NCBI GenBank assembly: GCA_049975065.1
Contig: JBNGDN010000035.1
Reading direction: 5' to 3' (one strand)
DNA length: 19,779 bases
Origin: Hydrogenovibrio sp049975065
GTDB lineage: Bacteria; Pseudomonadota; Gammaproteobacteria; Thiomicrospirales; Thiomicrospiraceae
Shown: positions 1-6,639 of the stretch, piece after piece
How positions within the stretch are numbered: the first letter of the stretch is position 1
Layout: every line of letters starts with the position of its first letter
Position numbers and translations under genes: made by a program
The notes under the pieces: generated by a model
The model's database searches: none
Told to the model about the DNA's origin: nothing
Seen by the model: the letters and a program-made list of their open reading frames with translations, nothing else

Positions 1-66
1 ATTTTCTCAGTCGGTCGTAATCGTGGATACGACACTTCTTCGAAAATTTCCTTGTAAAACCAATGC

Positions 67-95
67 TCTGCGCAATCTCAGCACAAATTCATGAA
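67..95. repeat. 29-bp dispersed repeat, copy 1
   Basis: This segment matches 3809-3837 in the same orientation at 25 of 29 positions. The first 13 bases (TCTGCGCAATCTC) are identical. It overlaps the stop codon of the DMT transporter gene. Similarity stops sharply at both ends. Its role is unknown. With copy 2 it brackets the leftward glycosyltransferase gene set. Confidence 0.6.
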
Positions 96-1021
96 ACACT
101 CGGGCTAGGTGGCGGCTTTGCTTTATTGGGTTTTTGCGTGATGAAGTAGCTGCCGATCATAATGGGCAGGGCGCCGAAAATCTGTGAGGCGGTGGGTGGA
201 TCGTTTAGATACAGATACGCCAACCCGATGGTCATCAGTGGCGAGAAAGCGAAGAGTGCATTGACTTTGGTGATGGGCAGTCGATGCAAGGCTTCTACCC
301 AGAAAAGCTTGGAAATGAAAAATACCAGAAATCCGGTTAAAAATAACCACAACCATTGCGCTTCAACCGCCGACCAGTCGGGCGTGGTTTCAAATAAGAC
401 CGCCAATAAATACACAAACGGCAGCGCAATGAGGGTGCGCAGGGTGAGAATGGTTTCCGCCGAGACGCGTGTGCGGGCGCGTTTTTGAAACAGATTGCCA
501 ATCGGCGCAATGGCGGCGGCCAAGAGAGCCAGACCGTCTCCCGGCGCGAGGGAGAGGTTGTCGGGAAATAAGATAATCACCGCGCCGGTGGTCATTAGAA
601 TCACGCCGATAAGGTGGCGGCGATCGAGTGTTTCGCCGGGACGCCGGCCATGGTAAAGGTAGCTGAACAACACCTGCATAAACAGAATAATCGCCACATG
701 GCTGGGTGATGTGGTCTGCAATGCCAGAAAGGCCAGACCGAAAAACGTGGTGAGAAACAGGCTGGTGAGCGCCAGATCCTGATAAGCGTCGGTGCGTTTA
801 AGGTCGCTCCATTTACGGCGCAGGGCAAACCAGATCAGCAGGCAAAGCCCGGCAATGGTCAGGCTGTAAAAATAGGCGTGCAGGCTGCCAAGCGCCGCCA
901 CGGTAAAAAAAGCAAAGATGGGAAAATGCGCTTCCAGTACCGACAACACCAGCGTGTAGGCTTCGCCTTTGAGTTGCTGTTTATCGGGTGTCGGCGGTGT
1001 CGCGGGTGTTTTCTGGGGCAT
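89..1021 (-). CDS. EamA/DMT-family membrane transporter
   Basis: A 310-residue, very hydrophobic protein of the drug/metabolite transporter superfamily. It shows the usual layout of about ten membrane segments in two EamA repeats (roughly residues 25-150 and 160-297). A Gly/Pro-rich helix LALLAAAIAPIGNLFQKRAR opens the second repeat, and the C-terminal helix reads IFGALPIMIGSYFI. Length is normal for the family. The ATG start at 1021 lies inside the 3' end of the upstream glycosyltransferase gene (41-base overlap), with no clear ribosome binding site, so translational coupling is likely. The substrate cannot be read from sequence; the family exports amino acids, metabolites and, in small relatives such as ArnE/ArnF, lipid-linked sugars. 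Its place as last gene of a lipid-glycosylation set makes a link to lipid or glycolipid translocation possible, but that is inference. Confidence 0.85.
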   Translation of the reverse strand: MPQKTPATPPTPDKQQLKGEAYTLVLSVLEAHFPIFAFFTVAALGSLHAYFYSLTIAGLCLLIWFALRRKWSDLKRTDAYQDLALTSLFLTTFFGLAFLALQTTSPSHVAIILFMQVLFSYLYHGRRPGETLDRRHLIGVILMTTGAVIILFPDNLSLAPGDGLALLAAAIAPIGNLFQKRARTRVSAETILTLRTLIALPFVYLLAVLFETTPDWSAVEAQWLWLFLTGFLVFFISKLFWVEALHRLPITKVNALFAFSPLMTIGLAYLYLNDPPTASQIFGALPIMIGSYFITQKPNKAKPPPSPSVS

Positions 1022-2186
1022 GGGGGCTTGGTGTGTTTAAGTGGTGTTGCCGGTGCAGGGCGCGAAATTGTTTGAATGAGTGAACAATATCATAGTGTTC
1101 GATATTCGGGCGACTATTCTGCGCCCACTCGTGTCGTAAACGTGCATCACTCAAAAGGTCGTAGAGGGTATTTTGCCAGGCCTGGTGATTGTCGGCGGGC
1201 AGTATGCGTCCGCTTTTTTCCGGATGAATCAGGGTTTGCGGTCCGCCAACATCGGACACCAGACACCCTAGCCCACTGGCTTGCGCTTCCATTATCACCT
1301 GCCCGAGGGTGTCGGTGGTGGAGGGAAACACAAACAGATCAGACGAGGCGTAAAGGGTTGAAAGCAAGGCTTGGTCGCGTATCGGTCCAAGGAAATGAAC
1401 GTGATGCGGTTGCATCTTGGGTGCCCATTTGCGAAAACGACCTTCACCGACCAAGATCAGGTCAGCCGGCAAGTCTGGATGTTTGGTCATCAGGTTTTGC
1501 CAAACCTCCAGCAAAAACGGCAGATTTTTTTCGATATTGATGCGCCCGACATACAGCACTTTTAAGCGTTCGGGGGATAACTCGAGATTTGACCAGGCCT
1601 GGCGATTTTTGTGGCTGGGGTGAAACTTCTGTAAATTGGTGCCGGGAAACAGGGTTGAAATTTGTGCTTCTTTCAAGCGGATGTCGTTTTCCATAATGTC
1701 CAGATAGGTGTCTGAACGGGAAAACACATGGCGGAAGGGGCGGTAGAATTTCGCCATGGTGCGGTCGGTTTGTTTTTTCACCCAGTGGGATCGGGTCAGA
1801 TCCCATAAATAAGCCGGAAAATCGGTGTGATAGGTGCCGAACAATGGCAACCCCAGTTTTTCCGCTTGGCGTTTGGCGGCCCAGCCAAAGGGCCCCGGGG
1901 TGGAAATATGCACCTGATCCGGTTGTTGTTCCATTAAAAATGCGCGCAAAGCGTTTGTGTTGGGCAGTACCAAATCCAATTCCTGATAAAAAGGCATTGG
2001 CAGGCGAAAGTGGCGTGGCAGGTTGTGAATGTAGTGGGCGTCCGGAATCGGCTTGGCGGTGGCGGTGACGATCTGCAGTTCAAAGGCTTCGTCAGAGTGG
2101 TGTGCGGCCTGCTCACCCATGTCTTGAATAAAACGCGACACCCCGTTTAAATCGCCCAGTGTATCGGTAAAAAGGCACACTTTCAT
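981..2186 (-). CDS. GT4-family glycosyltransferase, candidate second glycolipid glycosyltransferase
   Basis: A 401-residue retaining GT-B glycosyltransferase. The N-terminal acceptor domain opens with KVCLFTDTLGDLNGVSRF and has HISTPGPFG (93-101) and YHTDFPAY (119-126). The C-terminal nucleotide-sugar domain has YVGRINIEKN (Arg215, Lys220) and the EX7E-type motif as Asp292-x7-Glu300 in STTDTLGQVIMEA. The Asp variant is shared with the Agt-like protein encoded at 2646-3770, so the two are close relatives, of the SqdX/Agt/MgtA type that glycosylate lipids. The start codon follows a 105-bp gap that carries a PHO-box-like array and a TAAAAT -10 candidate (2223-2228), so it probably has its own phosphate-regulated promoter. 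The last 13 codons overlap the DMT gene. The gene contains two CCAGGCCTGG palindromes, both read as Gln-Ala-Trp. Adding a second sugar, or a different one, to diacylglycerol glycolipid is inference. Confidence 0.85.
   Translation of the reverse strand: MKVCLFTDTLGDLNGVSRFIQDMGEQAAHHSDEAFELQIVTATAKPIPDAHYIHNLPRHFRLPMPFYQELDLVLPNTNALRAFLMEQQPDQVHISTPGPFGWAAKRQAEKLGLPLFGTYHTDFPAYLWDLTRSHWVKKQTDRTMAKFYRPFRHVFSRSDTYLDIMENDIRLKEAQISTLFPGTNLQKFHPSHKNRQAWSNLELSPERLKVLYVGRINIEKNLPFLLEVWQNLMTKHPDLPADLILVGEGRFRKWAPKMQPHHVHFLGPIRDQALLSTLYASSDLFVFPSTTDTLGQVIMEAQASGLGCLVSDVGGPQTLIHPEKSGRILPADNHQAWQNTLYDLLSDARLRHEWAQNSRPNIEHYDIVHSFKQFRALHRQHHLNTPSPHAPENTRDTADTR
1176..1185. repeat. CCAGGCCTGG palindrome copy (in glycosyltransferase gene)
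   Basis: A perfect copy inside the second glycosyltransferase gene. On the minus strand its flanks are ATCA on the left and CAAAAT on the right, resembling the flanks of other copies. It encodes Gln-Ala-Trp there. Confidence 0.75.
1593..1602. repeat. CCAGGCCTGG palindrome copy (in glycosyltransferase gene)
   Basis: A perfect second copy in the same gene, preceded by TTGA and followed by CGATTTTT. It again falls on Gln-Ala-Trp codons. Confidence 0.75.
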
Positions 2187-2246
2187 CTGTAAACACCCCT
2201 GTTAAATGACAGCAAAGCCGCTATTTTAGAGGTGTCAGGTGTGTGA

Positions 2247-2279
2247 AAAAATGACCGCTTTTTGACACCTTTTTGACGG
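2247..2279 (-). promoter_or_regulatory. PHO-box-like array of three 11-bp units
   Basis: Read on the minus strand, three abutting 11-bp units are CCGTCAAAAAG (2279-2269), GTGTCAAAAAG (2268-2258) and CGGTCATTTTT (2257-2247). Each has an nGTCA core followed by an A/T-rich tail. This is the pattern of the PhoB box (CTGTCAT plus four A/T bases, repeated every 11 bp). A TAAAAT -10 candidate lies at 2228-2223 and the glycosyltransferase ATG at 2186. The phasing is seen directly; PhoB binding is inferred. Confidence 0.7.
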
Positions 2280-2291
2280 TTTGAGGTTGGG

Positions 2292-2615
2292 TCAAAAGGG
2301 AAGCAGTAAATCGCCGAACCCCCAAATCAAGGTGCCGAGAATCAAGGTGATGTGGGTCATGCGGAATTTTTTGCGGTGCCATTTCGACGGACTCAGGTCG
2401 GGAATGTCGTCTTCGGCGTTGATTTGATCAAGGCGGCCGTAAAGGGTGCGTAGCTCAACTTGCAGCAAGCTGTATTCGCTCATAACGGAAAACAGTACCA
2501 CCAAGCTGCCGAAGCGGGCAAACCAGAGCGATTCCAGCAAGCAACCCAGTAATAGTCCCACGCTTATCATAAGCCAAGCCAGGAGCAGAAATAACAGGGC
2601 TTTGTTTTTGGGCAT
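2292..2615 (-). CDS. Small integral membrane protein, unknown function
   Basis: A 107-residue protein I do not recognise. It has two hydrophobic segments near the N terminus (about 6-26 and 31-47), a charged middle region (TLYGRLDQINAEDDIPD, then basic SKWHRKKFR), and a third hydrophobic segment at the C terminus (about 88-106). No catalytic motif is visible. The ATG at 2615 is preceded by AGAGG at a spacing of 5 bases. It starts 30 bases after the agt-like stop codon, so it is probably co-transcribed with that gene. The next gene downstream has a separate PHO-box-like promoter. A role as partner or regulator of the membrane-bound lipid glycosyltransferases is possible from position alone. 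Confidence 0.75.
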   Translation of the reverse strand: MPKNKALLFLLLAWLMISVGLLLGCLLESLWFARFGSLVVLFSVMSEYSLLQVELRTLYGRLDQINAEDDIPDLSPSKWHRKKFRMTHITLILGTLIWGFGDLLLPF

Positions 2616-2645
2616 CTGTGCCTCTCGTGTTTCGCTGAAAAAGCC

Positions 2646-3770
2646 TTATCTTACGAGATTTTGAGTTTGTTTAGGCGCTTTTTCGGGCGAGTTTGACTGG
2701 GGGATATACGCTAGGTGCTGGATGAATTGTTGCGCGGCACCCTCCCAAGTGTATTGTGGGATGGACGCGGCGATTTGTTGGGCATGGGGCTTGAGTTTGG
2801 CGGCTTCCAAAATGGCGGCTTGGAGATCTTCGCTTAATATACCGTTTAACCCTGGGGTGATAATGTCTTTCGGGCCGGTGACTGGAAAAGCCGCCACTGG
2901 CGTGCCGCAGGCAATGGCCTCAAGATTCACCACGCCAAAGGTATCGGTGCGGGAAGGAAACACAAACACCTTCGCATCGGCGTAGTAGGCCGCCAGCTCG
3001 TGATCGTATTTGGGGCCGGTGAATTCAACCTCTGGATAGGCTTCCTGTAATTTTGCCAGGTCTGGCCCTTTGCCCACCACCACTTTATGTCCCGGTAAAT
3101 TGAGATCGAGAAAGGCGGAGAGGTTCTTTTCCGGGGCGATACGCCCGACATAGAGATACACGGGCGGCTTGGAAGCGTCCGATTGGGTGGCCGCGTTCGG
3201 ATGGAAAATATCGGTATTCACACCGCGCGTCATCAATACCAGGTGTTGAAAATTCTGTAGTTGCAACTCCTGCAGGATGGACTCACCAGGCACAAATGTA
3301 TGGTGTGCCGGACGGTGAAATCGTCGCATCAGCGCGTAAATCCAGCGCTGTGGAATGGGGAAACGTTCGTGAATGTATTCCGGGTATTTAGTGTGGTAGG
3401 CGGTGGTAAACGGCAGACGATGTTGCAGCGCGATGCGTCGCGCCTTCCAGCCAAGCAGGCCTTCGGTGGCGATGTGGATGGCATTGGGTTTGAAGTCAAG
3501 AAGGCGCTTACGAAGCCCCTTGGCCCGCCACACCAGTGGTATTTCCGGATAGGTTGGCAAGGGCACGCTTTGGTAGTCGTTGGGGTGAATGACGTCCACT
3601 TCAATCTGTTGCCGTTGGAGCTGATCCACCAGTTGCGACAGGGTGGTGACCACGCCGTTGACTTGCGGGTGCCAGGCGTCAGTCACCAATGACAGTCGTT
3701 GGATGTCGCCAGGTGCGGGTGCAGGGTTGATCATATTTCGTGTCAGCTCATTAGAAGAGTTTGGCTTCAT
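2646..3770 (-). CDS. agt: Agt-like GT4 glycosyltransferase, probable diacylglycerol glycosyltransferase
   Basis: A 374-residue GT-B enzyme. Diagnostic segments are VTDAWHPQVNGVVTTL (29-44), PTYPEIPLV (72-80), HIATEGLLGWKARR (99-112), FTTAYHTKYPEY (121-132), the donor site YVGRIAPEKN (Arg210, Lys215) and the EX7E-type pair Asp276/Glu284 in SRTDTFGVVNLEA. This matches my memory of the Agt family, PhoB-controlled enzymes that move a hexose or uronate onto diacylglycerol under phosphate limitation. It acts at the cytoplasmic face of the membrane. The gene lies divergent to the PlcP-type gene, the pairing known from lipid-remodelling loci in other proteobacteria. The start is unsure: ATG 3770 and ATG 3734 both lack a strong ribosome binding site, and homology begins at about residue 24. 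Which sugar is used (glucose, galactose or glucuronate) cannot be read. Confidence 0.83.
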   Translation of the reverse strand: MKPNSSNELTRNMINPAPAPGDIQRLSLVTDAWHPQVNGVVTTLSQLVDQLQRQQIEVDVIHPNDYQSVPLPTYPEIPLVWRAKGLRKRLLDFKPNAIHIATEGLLGWKARRIALQHRLPFTTAYHTKYPEYIHERFPIPQRWIYALMRRFHRPAHHTFVPGESILQELQLQNFQHLVLMTRGVNTDIFHPNAATQSDASKPPVYLYVGRIAPEKNLSAFLDLNLPGHKVVVGKGPDLAKLQEAYPEVEFTGPKYDHELAAYYADAKVFVFPSRTDTFGVVNLEAIACGTPVAAFPVTGPKDIITPGLNGILSEDLQAAILEAAKLKPHAQQIAASIPQYTWEGAAQQFIQHLAYIPQSNSPEKAPKQTQNLVR

Positions 3771-3808
3771 ACTAGTGTGTTCTTAATCGCGTGTTATTTA
3801 TGACCTGT

Positions 3809-3837
3809 TCTGCGCAATCTCGGCACGCATTTATGAA
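3809..3837. repeat. 29-bp dispersed repeat, copy 2
   Basis: This copy matches 67-95 at 25 of 29 positions, same orientation. It lies upstream of the agt-like gene in the divergent intergenic region 3771-4069, which also holds the PHO-box-like arrays. Confidence 0.6.
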
Positions 3838-3908
3838 TCGAATAACCGTGAATCTGCGGTCGGGTTGGTCAAAGATGATTCGGTAAATGTATCCGTTTTG
3901 GGAAATTC

Positions 3909-3930
3909 GTATGTGAACTTAATATGACGC
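3909..3930 (-). promoter_or_regulatory. Weak PHO-box-like pair facing the agt-like gene
   Basis: On the minus strand the units are GCGTCATATTA (3930-3920) and AGTTCACATAC (3919-3909). The first has the GTCAT core, while the second keeps only TCAC. It lies 11 bp from the plus-strand array and points at the agt-like gene. Support is weaker than for the other two arrays. Confidence 0.35.
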
Positions 3931-3941
3931 TGGCGAGGTTT

Positions 3942-3974
3942 GCGTCATTCAAATGTCATTAAAGCGTCACCTGA
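3942..3974 (+). promoter_or_regulatory. PHO-box-like array of three 11-bp units upstream of plcP
   Basis: Abutting units are GCGTCATTCAA (3942-3952), ATGTCATTAAA (3953-3963) and GCGTCACCTGA (3964-3974). All share GTCA at 11-bp phase. The middle unit matches the PhoB half-site CTGTCAT at 6 of 7 bases. The array lies about 95 bp upstream of the PlcP-type start. I see no convincing -10 element; CTTAAA near 3990 is the best candidate. Confidence 0.65.
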
Positions 3975-4069
3975 CCATCAACTGCGGCTCTTAAACTGGC
4001 GCGAAATTCTTAAACGACGACTGTTTTGATGAATATGACGATGAATCTGACATTATGGAGAGATGGCCT

Positions 4070-4915
4070 GTGACCAGCCTGCCGGATTGGATGGAGTCAA
4101 TTGAGGCGGATGATTTGATTGTGGCGGAAAACAATCATCAGATGTCTCACTATCGCAGCATTTTTATTTCCGATGTGCACCTGGGTTCGAAAGGCGCGAA
4201 AGCGGAATTTTTATCGGAGTTCCTCAAGTACAACCAGTGTGAAAAACTCTATCTGGTCGGCGATATTATTGACGGCTGGCGATTAAAAAAACGCATTTAT
4301 TGGCCGCAGGAACACACTAATGTGATTCGTCGCATTCTCACCAAAGCCAAGCGCGGCACCGAAGTGGTGTTTGTCACAGGCAATCACGACGATTTTCTGC
4401 GCCGTTATTCGGGCGTGGATTTTGGCCATATCCGGCTCACAGATGAAGCCGTTCACACCACCATTTCGGGAGATCGGTTAATGGTGGTACACGGCGATAA
4501 ATACGACAGTGTGATTCAAACTCAGAAATGGTTGGCGTTCATCGGTGACTGGGGCTACGAAAGCCTGGTGGTATTGAATCGGCATTTTAATCGCTTGCGC
4601 AATCGTTTGGGTCTGGGGTACTGGTCGCTGTCGTCTTATATCAAGCAGAAAGTGAAATCGGCGGTGTCGTTTATTTCCGCCTACGAAGAAGCGGTGGTGG
4701 CCGACTGTAAAAAGCAAGGCTATAAAGGGGTGATTTGCGGCCACATTCACCATCCTGAAATTCGTGAAATCAATGGTATCGACTATTTGAACTGTGGCGA
4801 TTGGGTGGAATCCTGTACCGCCATTGTCGAGACTCAAGCCGGTGAGATGAAGCTGCTGCAATGGGTGGAGATCAACCATCAGACCAACACAGAAAACGAA
4901 AAAAGGTCGCATTGA
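4070..4915 (+). CDS. plcP: PlcP-type metallophosphoesterase (phospholipase C-like, LpxH-related)
   Basis: A calcineurin-like phosphoesterase. Metal-site motifs, numbered from GTG 4070, are SDVHLG (Asp35, His37), GDIIDGW (64-70), GNHD (104-107), HGD (141-143) and GHIHH (224-228). The family signature NCGDWVESCT (241-250) and the helix pair GLGYWSLSSYIKQKVKSAV also fit the group first annotated as UDP-2,3-diacylglucosamine hydrolase and later shown in Sinorhizobium and marine bacteria to be PlcP. PlcP cleaves phosphatidylcholine or phosphatidylglycerol type lipids to diacylglycerol during phosphate starvation. GTG 4070 has GGAGAG 7 bases upstream. ATG 4055 (15 bases earlier) lacks one, and ATG 4142, just before the conserved core, is also possible. 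It is followed directly by dgkA and lies divergent to the Agt-like gene. A lipid A LpxH role is the alternative, but context argues for PlcP. Confidence 0.82.
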   Translation: MTSLPDWMESIEADDLIVAENNHQMSHYRSIFISDVHLGSKGAKAEFLSEFLKYNQCEKLYLVGDIIDGWRLKKRIYWPQEHTNVIRRILTKAKRGTEVVFVTGNHDDFLRRYSGVDFGHIRLTDEAVHTTISGDRLMVVHGDKYDSVIQTQKWLAFIGDWGYESLVVLNRHFNRLRNRLGLGYWSLSSYIKQKVKSAVSFISAYEEAVVADCKKQGYKGVICGHIHHPEIREINGIDYLNCGDWVESCTAIVETQAGEMKLLQWVEINHQTNTENEKRSH

Positions 4916-5296
4916 ATGAAACCCGGTCATAGAGGATTGGTTCGAATTGTAAAAGCCGCCGGCTATTCCTGGCAGGGCATTAAAGCGTGCTATCAAAACG
5001 AAGCGGCGTTTCGCCAAGAACTGTTGCTGCTGGCGGTACTGACGCCGATTGCCATGTGGTTGTCGCACAATGCGGTGGAATTTATTTTGTTGATCGGGTC
5101 GGTGATTCTGCTGTTGGTGGTGGAGTTGCTGAACACCGCCGTGGAAATGGTAGTGGATCGTCATGGTCAAGAATGGCATGAACTGTCAGGCCTGGCGAAA
5201 GACATCGGCTCGGCCGCCGTGTTTGTGATGATGGGACTGGTGCTGCTGGTGTGGGTGACGTTGATTATTTCCCACCTGCATTTGAGTCTGTTTTAG
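4916..5296 (+). CDS. dgkA: Diacylglycerol kinase DgkA
   Basis: A 126-residue small trimeric inner-membrane kinase, the same size as the E. coli enzyme (about 122 aa), which phosphorylates diacylglycerol to phosphatidic acid with ATP. Recognisable segments are IVKAAGYSWQGIK, NEAAFRQE (28-35, Glu29), VELLNTAVEMVVD (69-81, with Glu70 and Glu77 matching the catalytic and metal-binding glutamates) and HELSGLAKDIGSAAV. Three membrane segments follow the amphipathic N-terminal helix. The ATG abuts the TGA of the PlcP-type gene (TGAATG), and an AAGG stands nearby, so the two are surely co-translated. In E. coli DgkA recycles diacylglycerol released by head-group transfer. Here the obvious source is PlcP, which puts DgkA in competition with Agt for the same diacylglycerol. 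Confidence 0.95.
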   Translation: MKPGHRGLVRIVKAAGYSWQGIKACYQNEAAFRQELLLLAVLTPIAMWLSHNAVEFILLIGSVILLLVVELLNTAVEMVVDRHGQEWHELSGLAKDIGSAAVFVMMGLVLLVWVTLIISHLHLSLF

Positions 5297-5329
5297 GCGA
5301 TTGTTTTAAGGCTTGACTTCAAGAGGGAA

Positions 5330-5366
5330 TTCACCAGGCCTGGTCGATTTCGCCAGGCCTGGTGAA
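5330..5366. repeat. Inverted pair of CCAGGCCTGG palindromes forming a hairpin
   Basis: TTCACCAGGCCTGG (5330-5343) and its exact reverse complement (5353-5366) flank a 9-base spacer, giving a perfect 14-bp stem. The two perfect 10-bp palindromes sit at 5334-5343 and 5353-5362. The site lies between the convergent dgkA and gshB-like genes, so it could act on both strands as a terminator-like hairpin, though neither side has a T-tract. Confidence 0.75.
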
Positions 5367-5381
5367 AGGCGGGAAGCTGGA

Positions 5382-6425
5382 TCAGCGCTTGTCGGACTGG
5401 CGGAATTCGCTAAGACGTTTGAGCAGAAATTCCTGTTCGGCACGCTTTTCTTCTTTTTCCAGCACCTTTTCTTCAATGAAGTCCACCACATTCTTGTGCA
5501 GCTTGAGTTTATTGAGCGCATTGATATTGGTGATGCCACCGGGGTTGAGAACGTTCACTTCCAGAATCTTGTCGCCAATCATGTCTACGCCGACAAAATA
5601 GAGACCGTCAGCCGCCAGTTTGGGACCGATTTTGCGGCAGATGGCCTTTTGCGATTCGGTCATGGTGTATTTGTGAGCGGTGCCACCGATCTGAATATTG
5701 GCGCGGACGTCGCCCTCTGGTGGTTTGCGATTGTAAGCGCCGATGAATTTGCCGTTGAGCATCAGCACACGCACATCGCCTTCTTCCGCCCCTTCGATAT
5801 ACTCCTGCACAATGACGTAGCTTTTTTCCTGAGTGTGGATGTAAAAGTCGAGAATGGAGTTAATACTGCTCTGGGCATATTTTTCCAGCACGATGACGCC
5901 GTGACCGCCGGAAGCGTTTAAGGGTTTGAGAATGACCTTGTCGCCGGGCATTTCGTCAATCATCTGACGAATGTAATCCTTGTTCTTGGAAACGTGGGTA
6001 ATCGGTAGAAAACTGTTGTTTGGATCGTTGAAGGTGGTGGTGTAAAGCTTGTTATTGGCTTTGCGAATGCCGTCAATGTCGTTGAGGATGACGGCTTCGT
6101 ATTTCACCGAGTCCAGAAAGTTGTACACCATGGCATCAATCGGCGGGTCGCGCCGCACCATGATGGCATCCAAGCCGTGCAGCGGCATCATCTTCTGTTC
6201 GAACTGCACGCGCTTGTAAAAATGCAGAATATTGTCGGGGATCTTGTCCATCGGCAGAATGCGCTTGACGTAACCGTAAGTGACGTTGTTGCGTACCGTA
6301 AGATTGCTGGGATAGAGAATGGACACCTTGTGACCGCGCTCCAGGCATTCTTTGATAATGCGCAGGGTGGAGTTTTTGGAGGGGGTGATGGTGTTCCAGT
6401 CTTCGAAAATAAAACCAATGTTCAT
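5382..6425 (-). CDS. gshB: Glutathione synthase-like ATP-grasp ligase
   Basis: A 347-residue protein of the prokaryotic GshB type, which joins gamma-glutamylcysteine and glycine with ATP. Shared landmarks are MVRRDPPID (89-97), DIDGIRKANNKLYT, the lysine/glycine-rich nucleotide loop VILKPLNASGGHGV, the strand YVIVQEYI, EGDVRANIQIGG, GPKLAADGLYFVGVDMIG and the metal-binding end ILEVNVLNPGG. E. coli GshB has INVTSPT at the last site, so this is a divergent member. The ligase class is sure, the exact substrate less so. An extra charged, coiled-coil-like tail (about 315-347) follows the catalytic domain. The ATG at 6425 has GAGGA 8 bases upstream. It is convergent with dgkA and divergent from mgtE; the 214-bp gap to mgtE shows no feature I can name. 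Confidence 0.75.
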   Translation of the reverse strand: MNIGFIFEDWNTITPSKNSTLRIIKECLERGHKVSILYPSNLTVRNNVTYGYVKRILPMDKIPDNILHFYKRVQFEQKMMPLHGLDAIMVRRDPPIDAMVYNFLDSVKYEAVILNDIDGIRKANNKLYTTTFNDPNNSFLPITHVSKNKDYIRQMIDEMPGDKVILKPLNASGGHGVIVLEKYAQSSINSILDFYIHTQEKSYVIVQEYIEGAEEGDVRVLMLNGKFIGAYNRKPPEGDVRANIQIGGTAHKYTMTESQKAICRKIGPKLAADGLYFVGVDMIGDKILEVNVLNPGGITNINALNKLKLHKNVVDFIEEKVLEKEEKRAEQEFLLKRLSEFRQSDKR

Positions 6426-6639
6426 AAAGACGATCCTCAGAAAGGTGATGTGCGTGGGTGTGAACCCGATATCGAGCGGTTTTGGTCGATGAGACTCGCT
6501 TATTTCAAGCGGATACTTTCGTTCAATCTCGGGCGAATTCTGACGGCTTTTTATGTAAATGTAAACCCCATTCTGTGTCCTGGTTGTGTATCGATTAAAT
6601 TACCGAACACTCGGGTGCAGTGAAATCAGGAAGCGAACT

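Noticed and set aside
14..33. GTCGTA/TACGAC inverted repeat as terminator of the DMT gene
   Set aside because: Six-base stem with an 8-base loop and no T-tract; too weak to call.
1462..1806. Open frame of 114 codons on the minus strand inside the second glycosyltransferase gene
   Set aside because: It is another frame of the same strand within a well-supported gene; no ribosome binding site or family resemblance.
3924..3948. ATGACGC-N11-GCGTCAT inverted repeat read as a single operator
   Set aside because: The 11-bp phased direct repeats on each side explain it better as back-to-back PHO half-sites; kept only in that form.
4478..5179. A long open frame on the minus strand across plcP and dgkA
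   Set aside because: It is antisense to two genes with clear family motifs and is rich in His/Gln/Arg, as shadow frames are.
5313..5921. Plus-strand open frame of 202 codons opposite the gshB-like gene
   Set aside because: Composition is that of an antisense shadow (Phe/Val/His rich) and the opposite strand has the ATP-grasp motifs.
6426..6639. Possible magnesium riboswitch in front of mgtE
   Set aside because: I could not find an M-box-like or other conserved helical layout in the 214-bp gap.
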